The position numbers and the translations under genes are program-made. From assembly GCA_033002965.1 (NCBI GenBank), contig JAURVB010012656.1:62001-126000 (forward strand): a stretch of DNA of 64,000 bases. The letters are read 5' to 3'. Of this stretch, positions 10,138 through 20,229 are shown in pieces. Under the pieces are notes generated by a model. The model ran no database searches. It was not told the origin of the DNA and saw only the letters and a program-made list of their open reading frames with translations. Position 1 is the stretch's first letter. Each line of letters begins with the position of its first letter. The DNA comes from Piper betle. Its lineage: Eukaryota; Streptophyta; Magnoliopsida; Piperales; Piperaceae.

Positions 10138-10287
10138 TGTGAGATCCCTCAACTTAGTCGTACATCTACCTACTGGGGTAAGATCATGTTTATAAGTGGG
10201 AATGGACTATAGATTTTGAACTTGATAAATCACTTTTGAAGAGATGACTTATGCCCATTAGTTTACACTTTAAGTTAGGTCGTTACA
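10138..10287 (+). mobile_element. solo 150-bp LTR (TRIM-like family)
   Basis: A complete LTR from TGTGAGATCCC to GGTCGTTACA, 150 bp, homologous to the LTRs at 28411-28562 and 28721-28872 on the other strand. The flanks TATTA (10133-10137) and TATTG (10288-10292) match at four of five positions, fitting an aged 5-bp target duplication around a solo LTR. Confidence 0.78.
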
Positions 10288-10291
10288 TATT

Positions 10292-10495
10292 GTGTATGTG
10301 AGAGATGGCTTGGCATTGACCAATGTAGCTGCACAAATCACGAGGACTTTGGTGGATGTTGGGTCGATATTTTGGTGTTGTGGGATTTTGTCTATTTTTG
10401 TTGTGCATCCCCTAGGGACCTTGTTATCTACTAGATATATATTTGACTTATTGGTGTTCATGTCTGAAACTATGGATCATGTGATGATGTTGTAG
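10292..10495 (+). pseudogene. possible gypsy protease remnant
   Basis: A 67-codon frame contains TRTLVDVGS followed by hydrophobic residues and FDLLVFMSETMDHVM. This resembles in spacing the plant gypsy aspartic protease, whose active-site loop normally reads L-x-D-S-G-A-S-H and which later has a D-x-x-V-x-T-P-x-G segment. The expected active-site Asp-Ser-Gly is not intact (Asp-Val-Gly) and the rest is diverged. It could be a chance frame; the assignment is tentative. Confidence 0.3.
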
Positions 10496-10499
10496 CCAT

Positions 10500-12600
10500 G
10501 TGGTCTTATGACCTATGCTATGGCCCATCCCAGCTTGTGCCTTAGGATATGATCATGATAGTTTGCTAGTTTTTGTGTAGCTAACTATATTTCTCTATTT
10601 TGCAGACATAATACTCTGGGGTACCCATGACTAACTTATTTTGTGCAGGTTACTCCAAGCCCCAGAGCCCTAGAACAGTTGGCAAATAAAGATCCAAGTA
10701 TGCAAAACTATGTTACTTGTACAAGTACATGGAGAGAAGAAGGAACATGGGTTGGAGGAGCTTCTGTAATTGTTGTAATATCAAGAGAAGGGCCTATGTG
10801 AAGACTAGGCAAGCCCATAGCCTGATGAATCTAAATTCTATGCTAAATTTTGTACTGCAAGTAATATGATGATTTGGAAATGTGGCATAATGTCTTGGAA
10901 ATGGTTAGGTGAATGTTAAATCATATTAGGAAATATTCTGAGAGTGTTCTGTGATTAAATGATAATTATACATGTTGTATAATTTTCCGATCATCCTATT
11001 TAAAGGGGAGACTCCTGAATTTTCTCTAGAAACTTACTCCCCTTTGTAAATTTGACTCATCTAGGATGACATATTTGCATGAGACAAACCATAGATGTCT
11101 TGCATGCATTTTGGTGTTGTCTACGCATTAGATTTCCTCGGGTTTTGCCTTTGGATGCCTTGAGTGGTTGTGTCTTTCTTGTATCAAATCTTTATTTTAA
11201 TGGGTTGTGACTTAGTATCCCAAAATTTATTAGTTCGATTCAGTTTGCTCTATGTGTCGAATCGGTCTGGTACAGTAAGTATCAAGTTAAACTTATAGCT
11301 TTCAAATGTTAAGTCGAAGTGCAAGGCCTAGACCTAACAATATGTTTTCATTTAGTTTAATTAAATTCATGATGGCTCAAGTTATGTAGTACGCCATAGA
11401 CTTTGGTGTATCTACTTTAAGTAAAGACCAAAGTCCACGTTCTACAACTATTTTCTCAACAGTGCTAGTGATCACCGGTGGTTTATTCATGTTTCACGTG
11501 GGTCCATTGGCGGCCTCCAAAATTGCCAAATTATGTTAAGTTGCAATAACTCTCAGGAGATACTTGTGTGCCTAAGTTATCATGAGTCAAGGCTATCTAA
11601 GAGCTGAGACAAGGACATAGTTTTGATTTCATGTGTTTTTACATTTTTGTTCAAACTACTCACGTTCAGTATTGAGCTCAAAATATATGTTTTAGTTAAA
11701 TTAACTTAACAGGGCTTACATATAAGTCACACGGGTAATTAAATTAGTCCAAATTTTCATGTTATGTACTAATTATAATAATCTTCTAGGCCTTACAAGT
11801 AAGTCACATGAGTAGTATTAATTAGTAAATTAGTAATCAGTATTGGTAAATCAGTTATCATGCTATCTACAAGTATATGTTCACAGTTAACTTAACTAGA
11901 GATTATATGTAAGTCACATGGGTTTGACTATCATGTTTTCATGTTGTACAAGTATATTAACCTACTAGGGCTTATAAATAGGTCACATGAGTAGTGTTAA
12001 TCAGTTTACCAGGTAGTTAGTTAACTAGTTATCAACCTATGTTCAATTTTATTCAACTATCATGTTTATGTCCAGTTATATGCAATTACATGTTTTTGAG
12101 TTTCAGTTCATGTTTATGATGCATGTTATGAATGTCGATGATATGTTAAGTAGAAACATAGTTTAATCCTTATTTTTCTTACTACTCACCTTATTCTAGG
12201 ACTCAATATTGTATTCAGTACCAATATATACACATGTATGAGATCCTTAAGAGAGATGGGTAGAATAATTCTCAGCGCTTAAGAGTTTATTTTTCTATTT
12301 ATTTGCAAGTTATTTTAGTAGACTTGTGCTGATAGATAATCAATGGTTATACATGTAAGTACAGTCTTTTAATTTCCAATTTTACATGGAAGCAAATGTC
12401 TATCCGGTTCAGTAGGTTTATTCCACTGTGCTTTATAATTATGTTTATACATGTGCTTTAGAAGATGACATTAATAATGACCCTGATTTAGGTATTGTGC
12501 ACGTTAAAAAATTAGAGTTGTTACGGTCTTCATCAAACATGTTTTATTTGACTTATTTGTCAATAATTCCATATGTAAGTAAGTATTTAAGAGAAGTTAA
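10500..12600. repeat. decayed LTR-like, AT-rich sequence with degenerate tandem repeats
   Basis: No gene is visible. Between about 11700 and 12000 a motif of the type GGGCTTA(T/C)A(A/T)ATAAGTCACATG followed by AGTA/TTAAT recurs four times at irregular spacing of about 85-130 bp. The surrounding sequence resembles the AT-rich distal parts of the long LTRs elsewhere in the window, but I could not set boundaries. Confidence 0.4.
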
Positions 12601-14276
12601 ATTTTTATGAATCTATGGGATAGGCATTTGTTGTAGCAAGTGCAACTTGATTGGTTTAAATCTCTTTAATTACAGGAGATTAATTTAATTATTACAATTA
12701 AATTTTTAAACAATGATAATTAAGGAGATGCAAGTGCTACTTGGAGTTTTATGTAGCCGAATATATGGATAACAATCTAGACATGTTGGAATAAATATAT
12801 AGTCATGAGGAGTACTAAATCAACTTTAAAGCTTTTCCTTTTGTAAAATTATTTTAGTCCATGTGAAATGCACTAAGATGTATATCTGGTAATCCATTAT
12901 ATGGATGTTGTTCTTTATGAAAACCTAAAAGATGAAATTTACATAATACTATTAGAGGAACTTACACATGCAAACTTAATGAATAAGGTCTATTAATGTA
13001 CTCTTTGTATTAACACAAACATTAATGTGAGATATTTGTTATTGTGATGAATCAAATGGATGAAACTTGTATAACTATTAATATGTTATATTATTCTATG
13101 GTGGGGATAATATATAAAATTTAGTGCTAAAAATCTTTTTTTTTAAGATAAAAATATATTTTAAGAATGGTCGATGAGAGATAATTTTAATCTTGCAAAT
13201 ATAATATTGAGAATGACAATAACTATTACATCTTACAAGATTGTATTTTTATTTGCCTTATTATGGGCAATAGCTACTTTTTACTCAAATTTACAAGCAA
13301 TGAAGTACAATTCATATGGTCTTATTTTTATACTATGAAAATGGCGGAGAATTACACAGTAGATGATACTTAGAGAAATTTTGTCACATCTAAATGATTG
13401 TCAGATTCGTCATCAGAAGCACATATAAATGGTTGAGTATGATCATGATTCTAATGAATCTCTGATGTTGAGAAAATGAAGCACAATTTACATTTTAAGT
13501 ATTTTGTGGTGGGGATAGTAGCACATAAATTTGTCAAATTTTAATGAATATGTCCATTGTGAAGGCATGATTGTATAATAGATATACTTATTTGAGATTT
13601 AGCAAGGGCTTAGGGAGTAGTAATCAACCCTTTTTATGAGAAACCAATTTATGCTACTGGGAAAATCTAGCTAATAAGATTTTGGAGATCTCATATGTTA
13701 AAGTGCACTAAACATTACAATATAAATTTTAAGGAAGATAATTAAATCCAAGTGATAACTTCAAAATGTGGGAAATTTATAATTTTTTATTAATTATAAA
13801 TTATCAGTTTTCTTTAAGGATTATCTTAAGAATCTATAATCAATTGAGGGGAATAAGCTTAAAGCCAATATGTAATTACCGTTGGTAGCAACCCAATCTA
13901 GTGAGTGAAGATCCCATGTAGCGAGTGAAGATCCCATGAGTAAATTCAATGAGTACAAACGAGCTAATGAGTGATAGGAAGAGCACTATAAATTAATTTT
14001 ATAAAAGTCATTAATACGATGAGAGTGCTCAAAATTGTAAGTAGGTTGATTTAATAAGTTAAGGTTTATTTATACATCATATTGACTTGCAGAATATGTT
14101 GACTCTTACCTATATGAATGTAATAACGAGGTTGGTTATTGATGGAATTATAGTTAATCCTCTAAATGAAAAACATTCATAAAAATAAGATATTTAGTGA
14201 ATGGTCAGAATAGCACCGCCTCGATCCTTTAATTTTTGTCACATTTTGGTTTTCTGGTATTAAAATTGGTGGGGAT
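12600..14276 (+). mobile_element. probable copia-type internal 3' region, non-coding
   Basis: This AT-rich stretch leads up to a polypurine-like TTGGTGGGGAT (14266-14276) directly before an LTR start. Two further copies of TGGTGGGGAT lie upstream (13099-13108 and 13507-13516). No pol motifs could be read in any frame; if this was element sequence, its coding part is gone or too decayed to recognise. Confidence 0.4.
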
Positions 14277-14830
14277 TGTTGAGAATTTTATTTGTAAACC
14301 AACGTCGTGGCACTGACTTTTAGGAGATAGCGCCCGAGTGCTCTTTGGTAGCACCTGGATGCCAGCATGAGTTGGTTCACGTCTGTTCATTTTGGGTCAT
14401 ATTTTTTTTGTAGTTTTTCTATATAAACTATTCCTTCGCAGAAAAAATAAAAGTTTTTAACCTTCTTCCCTATATTGCCTTTGTGATGTACAAAATCTCT
14501 ATGTATAGGATCAAACCTTATTGTTATGGTATTTTCATGAGATTCTTTTTTTATATTTTTAATTAAGTAAGCCCCAAAGAACGCTTACTTGATCCATGAT
14601 TTATCTTTAATCTTTCCTTGTGGGTGCATTCTCAAAGAGAAGAATCCATTGAATCTTGGTTGAGTTGCCAAAGATTGCTGTAATATAGAGGGCGGTAATT
14701 TTATATTGAAAAAGTACTACGACATACTTTGGATCTGGGACTAACGAGTTGTTTGTGCAGATCATTTTGGGATCATGCTTTCCAACCAAGTGTGCAAATT
14801 TTAACCTCTACCGTGTTAAATTTTCCAACA
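14277..14830 (+). mobile_element. Ty1/copia-type LTR (554 bp), 3' LTR or remnant
   Basis: It starts TGTTGAGAATT right after TGGTGGGGAT and ends TTTTCCAACA, giving matching TGTTG...CAACA termini. A TATAAA-like CTATATAAAC lies at about 14419. No primer-binding site follows the right end, so this is a 3' LTR. The termini and polypurine tract fit copia-type elements; no coding sequence confirms it. Confidence 0.65.
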
Positions 14831-15289
14831 TTTATTTCTAATTAAAACAGAACCGTCCAATCCCATTTTAAGTCAGCAGATAACTCCTTTATTTCCAATT
14901 TTATGAAGGCATTATGAAAATGTTCTTCGTCAACAAAAAAATATTGTCTTATTGTTTGTTTTAGGAAATCCATGCCCAAAAACGGTGGGAGTGATTTAAA
15001 TGGTTAGTGCTATTCTTGACTACCAAGATTAATAAATGCAACGTAACTTTTCTTTCCATCTCTCTCGAACCACATATTTGAGCTTTAGATTTTTTAAATG
15101 ACCGATTCAGAAAAATGCTTGAGCAACACTTAGGCAGGTCATCAATCTCAAACTCTCTTTGATTCTAACAAAATCAAAAGTTTTTAAGTCTTCCACACGT
15201 AGCATAGAACTCTCTCCTTTCATTATAGGGGCAGATTAATTAAATTTAATTATAAATCTTCTCATGTCTCTTGTTTGGCTGGATTAACT

Positions 15290-15850
15290 CATTAATCACT
15301 CTTCCACACTTAGCGCGAATAACTCGAGTTTGAACATAAACCGACTGTAATAAGTACTACAAATTTGCAATCATTAATGGACCTATAAATCTGTTGAGGC
15401 ACACACAAATATAAGACACGATCCTAATCGGTTAAAGTAAAATTATGCATAATTATAATTTTATACTAAATGAATGTATGCAATTAAATAACTTAACTAT
15501 ATCATGATTAAAATTGACAAAATAAAAAATTAAGCATTCAACAAGATTCAACTTTAAATTTTCGAAATTTATAATAAGTCAAGTGAGATAATTAATTATT
15601 CACATAATGTAATTATATAAGTCCAAACATAGAAGATTTAAATTAATTATTTAACTCACAATTCACAATTAGCCAATAATAAATGATTACCAACTTACTA
15701 ATATGTATTTAATAATTATAGTCATATATTTACAAAATATTCATTTTAGAGATTATAGAGATATTAACTTAATCTTAAAATCACTTAAAATTTTTATTTT
15801 TAATTTATTAATTAACGACATTTAATACACCACAAGTATACTTTAGGCTG
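15290..15850 (-). mobile_element. degenerate family D/D' LTR fragment
   Basis: It shares ordered blocks with the AT-rich middle of the D LTRs, including GTGAGATAATTAATTATTCA (15588-15607; compare about 4984-5003) and a block of the type AAATTATNCATAATTATAATTTTAT before a TGCAACTAAATA-like segment. It is heavily decayed and lacks LTR ends. The neighbouring parts of 14831-16608 show nothing else recognisable. Confidence 0.5.
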
Positions 15851-16608
15851 GAAAACATCAATTAATAAATACACTTAAATGTCAGTTTTGAAATTTCATT
15901 AATAAATGGGTGCCATCAGCCATCCATATTGACTGTTTATCGGGTCTTAGAGTCAATGTTGGGCGCAGCACCTTATACTTATTATTTTTCTAGCAATAAA
16001 TTAGAACCCTACGTACCTCCTTAAAAAGTTTCACATAACGGCGCAGACAATGCGACTATCAGTACATATTCTCTTCCCTCTGCCCCTTGCATTTACTCCT
16101 CCCACCAAAACCCTTCACCTTCTTCTTGCCCTTTTATCTTCTTTTTTAACCGCCTAGACCTTTGGCACCTTGAAGCATCCATGGAAGAGGTGTACAACAG
16201 CTTAAAGCTACTGGCCTTCAGTATCTAGACTGTTAGATTGCGTATTTGATTTTGGGATCATATGAATGTATTTCATGTAAGAAATTATATATATGCTTAG
16301 GGTCATACTATTCATAAATATCCAGCTTGAACTTGATTTTTCTTTAACCAAAAAAATCAATTGGCAAACGTTATGCTTCAATTTTCTTTTATGTCATGTA
16401 TTCAATGTAGAGTATGATTCATGTGAGAGAAAGCCATACGTATGTATGCAATGATTTTGTTCATCAACAATAGAAGGGAAGAAAGATATCCTACTTACAA
16501 AATACATTTTTCCTTCCAATGATCATATGAACGAGCCATTCCTATACCACAAATTAACAGACGTCAGAACTGATCAAATCGATGGCTCCCATGCAAATTC
16601 GCATACGT

Positions 16609-17067
16609 TCAGACGGCCTCGGCCGTCAATTCGCCGTGGGCGGCCCGGCAAAGGGGGCAGCTCCGGTGAGCCGAAAGCCAGACGTCTATGCACTCCAAAT
16701 GGAAAGCATGGCTGCAGACAGGCATCACCTTTAACTTCTCCATCTCAGCAAAGACGGCAAGGCAGATCGAGCACTCGCTCTCCTGCGACCCGCCTGCACC
16801 AGCCCGGTGCAACTTCACTGGGAAGCTCTTGATGGTGACCTCGTCTAGTCCGGTAATCGGCGGCCGCTTGGGCACCCGCCCGTCATGCCGCAGACGCAGC
16901 CGGTAAAGGAGCACCCACCGGGCGTAGAGAAAGAGGAGGGAGAGGAGGATGAGAACGGCGAAGGCGGCGACGAGGAGGAGGATGCTGCAGCCGTGGACTT
17001 GGAAGTCCTTATCATTGAGCTCGGCGAAGTGCCGGTGGAAGGGAGGGGAGTTGTGGGAGGAGGCCAT
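16609..17067 (-). CDS. ATL-family RING-H2 finger protein (membrane-anchored E3 ubiquitin ligase)
   Basis: An intact, intron-less 152-codon gene. Residues 27-48 form one strongly hydrophobic helix (membrane anchor). A basic segment (56-68) and a GLD motif (G73-L74-D75, with PPITGLDEVTIKSFPV around it) follow, as in plant ATL proteins. The RING-H2 domain is complete: C99-x2-C102-x15-C118-x-H120-x2-H123-x2-C126-x10-C137-x2-C140, with the proline after the seventh metal ligand (P138) and W130, the usual E2-contact tryptophan. Such proteins transfer ubiquitin from an E2 to membrane-proximal substrates; many respond to elicitors, sugar status or hormones, but substrates are not predictable from sequence. 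At 152 residues it is at the short end of the family. GC content is far above the surroundings, as is usual for short plant ATL genes. Start: first ATG, with a CT-rich leader upstream on the minus strand and the hydrophobic segment correctly placed. Family assignment is firm; the exact member is not. Confidence 0.93.
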   Translation of the reverse strand: MASSHNSPPFHRHFAELNDKDFQVHGCSILLLVAAFAVLILLSLLFLYARWVLLYRLRLRHDGRVPKRPPITGLDEVTIKSFPVKLHRAGAGGSQESECSICLAVFAEMEKLKVMPVCSHAFHLECIDVWLSAHRSCPLCRAAHGELTAEAV

Positions 17068-17230
17068 GGTGGATTGGAGGTGGGAGGGTTATGGAGGGTG
17101 GAGAGGGGGAGGTTGGTTGGACTTGCAAGCGGGTGGGCATAGATTAGGGCGCCTCCATTGCCGCTCTATCTTCCCTTTCCAACCCTTTCCCCCTTGCAAG
17201 TCACGTGGGGGCATTTTGATTGTTGCTTTA
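17068..17230 (-). promoter_or_regulatory. putative leader and promoter-proximal region of the RING-H2 gene, with G-box
   Basis: On the minus strand the 110 bases before the ATG are CT-rich (CCTCCCACCTCCAATCCACC and similar), typical of a plant 5' leader. A perfect CACGTG palindrome lies at 17202-17207, about 135 bp upstream of the ATG; bZIP and bHLH factors bind this box. No clear TATA box was found. Function is inferred from position only. Confidence 0.5.
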
Positions 17231-17801
17231 CGAACACTTTTTCATATGAACGCGGTTGCATGGTGCTATCACGTTCATCTCATCCATTTCATTACTGCTC
17301 TTTGATTTGTTGCCTAATAGGGTAGTAAGCGCAAGTGATTGGATTCGATTGAAGTGGGTCCTGTGAAGTATGAAACTAGGTAAGATGTGGCGTCATATGA
17401 CTTATATTATGTGCAAATAACTCTTATTGATTAATAAAATATATCATAATAATTTAATATCTTAAATATAGACTCTATTTAATTTTAAACATAGATCCTA
17501 ACTAAATAAGAAAATAAACTATAATAATTTGATTTCTTTTATCATATTTTTTAAAGCAAGTAGACTGAAGTTTATTAGTAAGAAGTTAAAAATTAAGTTT
17601 AGTCAGATTGCTCCGTAGTGGAAGATATTTTATGTATTATTATTTTTATAAAAAATTAAAATTTGATGTTAGCCTGGTTCAAACTATGACCTTCATAATG
17701 GGAGGTATTTTATTTGTATTATATTTTAATTGATTAAATCTTCTACTTTTAATTATATGTTAGTATTGAATTCTCTTTTATTAATAAGAGTAGATGCGAG
17801 G

Positions 17802-17846
<45 letters not shown>

Positions 17847-18640
17847 CATTTGATTCTTGTTGAATTGGATCGAATTGGGTTGGGACCTGAATTCAGGTTG
17901 GGAAGTTCAAATGCTGGTTACCAATCCATGAACATTTTTTTCATATGAATCCGATTGGAATAGGTTATCAAGTGGATAATTTCGGTTATTTTATAAATGC
18001 ACCTTCATTCGTTGCCTAATGTAATAATCTTCATTCGTTGCCTAATGTGATAATCTTTCGTTTTCAAAACAACGAATATAATAAGTAGATAATCGACGCA
18101 TTTGGGTCATGTGCTTTTTAATAGCCTATACCATTCTAGGTAGGGTTGGGCATGAGCCGAGTTGGTTTGCAAATTTTGTTGAATCAACTCGATTTGAACC
18201 AAACTCTAAATAAATTTAAATCAACTCACAACTTGAGACTATTTAACTCAACTCGACTTTTCATAATCGAGTCGATTTCAAGTTGCATAAAACTTGATCC
18301 AACTCGATTGGTAAGTATATGTAATACTTTATTACATATACAAATCAGAGGAAGCGATTGCTATAGGAAGGATCTTATGTTCCCTTGTCATTAATATCAT
18401 CTATGATCTAGTGAAGTGTAAAAAATAATAATAATTTGAGTCTGGACAATACAAATCATACAATACAATTTACTAAATAATTACATGCAAACCAAGGAAA
18501 TGACTAATCACTTTTCCTACTGCAGTCTGCAGTAATGCTCTATCTACCCAACCTTTGATTTACCAATGAAAATGCCAGTTCACAGTCCACCCAAAATATA
18601 AAACGAGCCATTCATTCACATTCTTCAACTTATATATATA
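17231..18640. other. AT-rich low-copy intergenic sequence
   Basis: It holds an (AT)n microsatellite at about 17803-17844, a two-copy 26-bp repeat with CTTCATTCGTTGCCTAATGT (about 18004-18055) and, at about 18141-18310, a short sequence starting TAGGGTTGGGCATGAGCCGAG that resembles the end of a hAT element (compare 19590). No gene is visible. Confidence 0.55.
17803..17844. repeat. (AT)n microsatellite
   Basis: About 20 uninterrupted AT dinucleotides. Similar shorter runs are at about 4915-4942, 31064-31095 (AT run followed by an AC run) and 57300-57317. Confidence 0.95.
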
Positions 18641-18649
18641 CACATGCAT

Positions 18650-18820
18650 AAAATCCTATCAATGGATGAGACATGAAAAGATTATAATTAAATTAAATTG
18701 ATATGCCCCTACGCTGAAAGGGATGTTAGAGGACCCATTATCACTTGTGATATCGAGAGAGCGGATCTAGGCAATATCAATAACCATAGATTAGACTCAA
18801 TTGGAAGAATTGTTGTAGGC
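18650..18820 (+). mobile_element. LTR D' fragment
   Basis: It contains AAAAGATTATAATTAAATTA followed by a GCTGAAAGGG...CACTTGTGATA...GAGAGAGCGG...CAATATC series. The same order appears in the D' LTR at about 42000-42110 and, inverted, at about 26660-26780. It directly precedes the pol remnant. Confidence 0.6.
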
Positions 18821-19589
18821 TGGATTCATTCGACCTAGCACTTCACCATGAGGAGCATCAATTCTCTTCATGAAGAAGAAAAATAGGTCGTTTCAGTTAT
18901 GTATAGATTTTCGACAGCTCAATCAGGTGATGTCAAGAATCGGTATACTTTACCGACTTGAGGTCAAGGTACCATTAGTTACGTGTGAAGGAAGCTGACA
19001 TTCCATAGATGTGTTTTCAAAATAAGTTATGGACATTATGAGTTTCTTGTGATACCCTTTGGATTGAAAAATGCCCCAACTATTTTTATATCACTTATGA
19101 ACATGGTTTATCTTCCCTACTTGGACAAGTTCATTTTTGCGTTCGTGGATGACATATTAGTGTATTCTGACAATGAGGAGGAGCATGTTAATAACCTCCG
19201 AATTGCCTTGCAAGTTCTTAGAGACAACCAATTGTTTGCTAAGTTTTCTAAATGTGACTTCTAATTAAAGAAAGTTAACTTTTTGGAGCACATAATTTAT
19301 AAAGAAGGGATTCAATGTATTTAGCTAAGGTGCAAACCGTGGTTGAATGGTCACTGCAGAAGACGGTCATCGAGATGAGAAAATTTTTCTGATTAGCAGG
19401 CTATTATAGGAGGTTCATCAAGGATTTTCCTTGGTAGCATCACCTATGACCAAGATGACAATTAAAGGGGTAAAGTTCCTATGAGATGGCAAGTGTGAAC
19501 GGAGTTTTCAGCCCCTAAAGAAGAGTTTGATGATTGCACTTGTCCTGACTCTTCCAAATGGCAATGGGGACTTCATGGTAGATAGTAAT
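18820..19589 (+). pseudogene. Ty3/gypsy pol, reverse transcriptase part (segment 1 of 3)
   Basis: Several frames together read a plant gypsy reverse transcriptase. Near 18855-18910 is the ILFMKKKNRSFQLCIDFRQLN block (usually VLFVKKKDGS-R-CIDYR-LN). From 19028 come [20 protein letters not shown] and, at about 19142-19168, FVDDILVYS with the two catalytic aspartates. KFSKCDF, a stop and FLEHII follow, then YYRRFIKDF at about 19402-19428. Stops and frameshifts are numerous, so it is dead. The reading stops inside the conserved F-x-V-x-(S/D)-D-A-S segment at 19589, where the hAT element is inserted, and resumes at 24786. Reverse transcriptase copies the element RNA into DNA. Confidence 0.88.
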
Positions 19590-20229
19590 TAGGGATGTTA
19601 ATTGAGCGAGTCAACTCATGAGCATTTGGCATTTGACTCTACTCGGATCGAAACTTGAAATTTAAATGCTCGAACTCGAATTTGTATCCTACCAGTCTAG
19701 TTTAAGTAAGGCAGTGTTTGACTCGAACTCGATTCAATAATATACTATAATAATATACATAATATCCAAAGTTTAGTCATGTATTCCTTTATTTTGAACA
19801 TATTTGAGTTGGGTGGATTTTTTAAGAAGTCAAATTGTATATTCTAGAGCCAATGGAAAGATAGAAATATGTTTTCCTCTTTCTCATTCATTCGGATGTC
19901 CGAGTCTATTTCTGGTTGCTCTAAACTCGCTTCTTCTCTTCCACAACCGAGAGGAGGCGACCCAATGCTCTCTCATATAACTTATAGAAAAATTAAATAT
20001 TTAACTCGTATAACTTTTATGAGGTATAACTCATAAATTTTTTTCGTGTATATATATATAAAAGATTAAATATATTCTTGCAGAAGCAAATTAATGTGTA
20101 GCCCTGTTTCCCGATGACCAGATAATTCACCTTTACCCTTTCCATGCCAAGCTTAATGCTCAACCACAACCAGTTGCCCCAATTTCTACCACTGCCCCTC
20201 GCCGCCATCATCTCCTCCAATCGTTTCCT

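Noticed and set aside
16527..17305. Plus-strand frames of 72-118 codons across the RING-H2 gene
   Set aside because: Antisense shadows of a GC-rich gene with a complete domain on the other strand.
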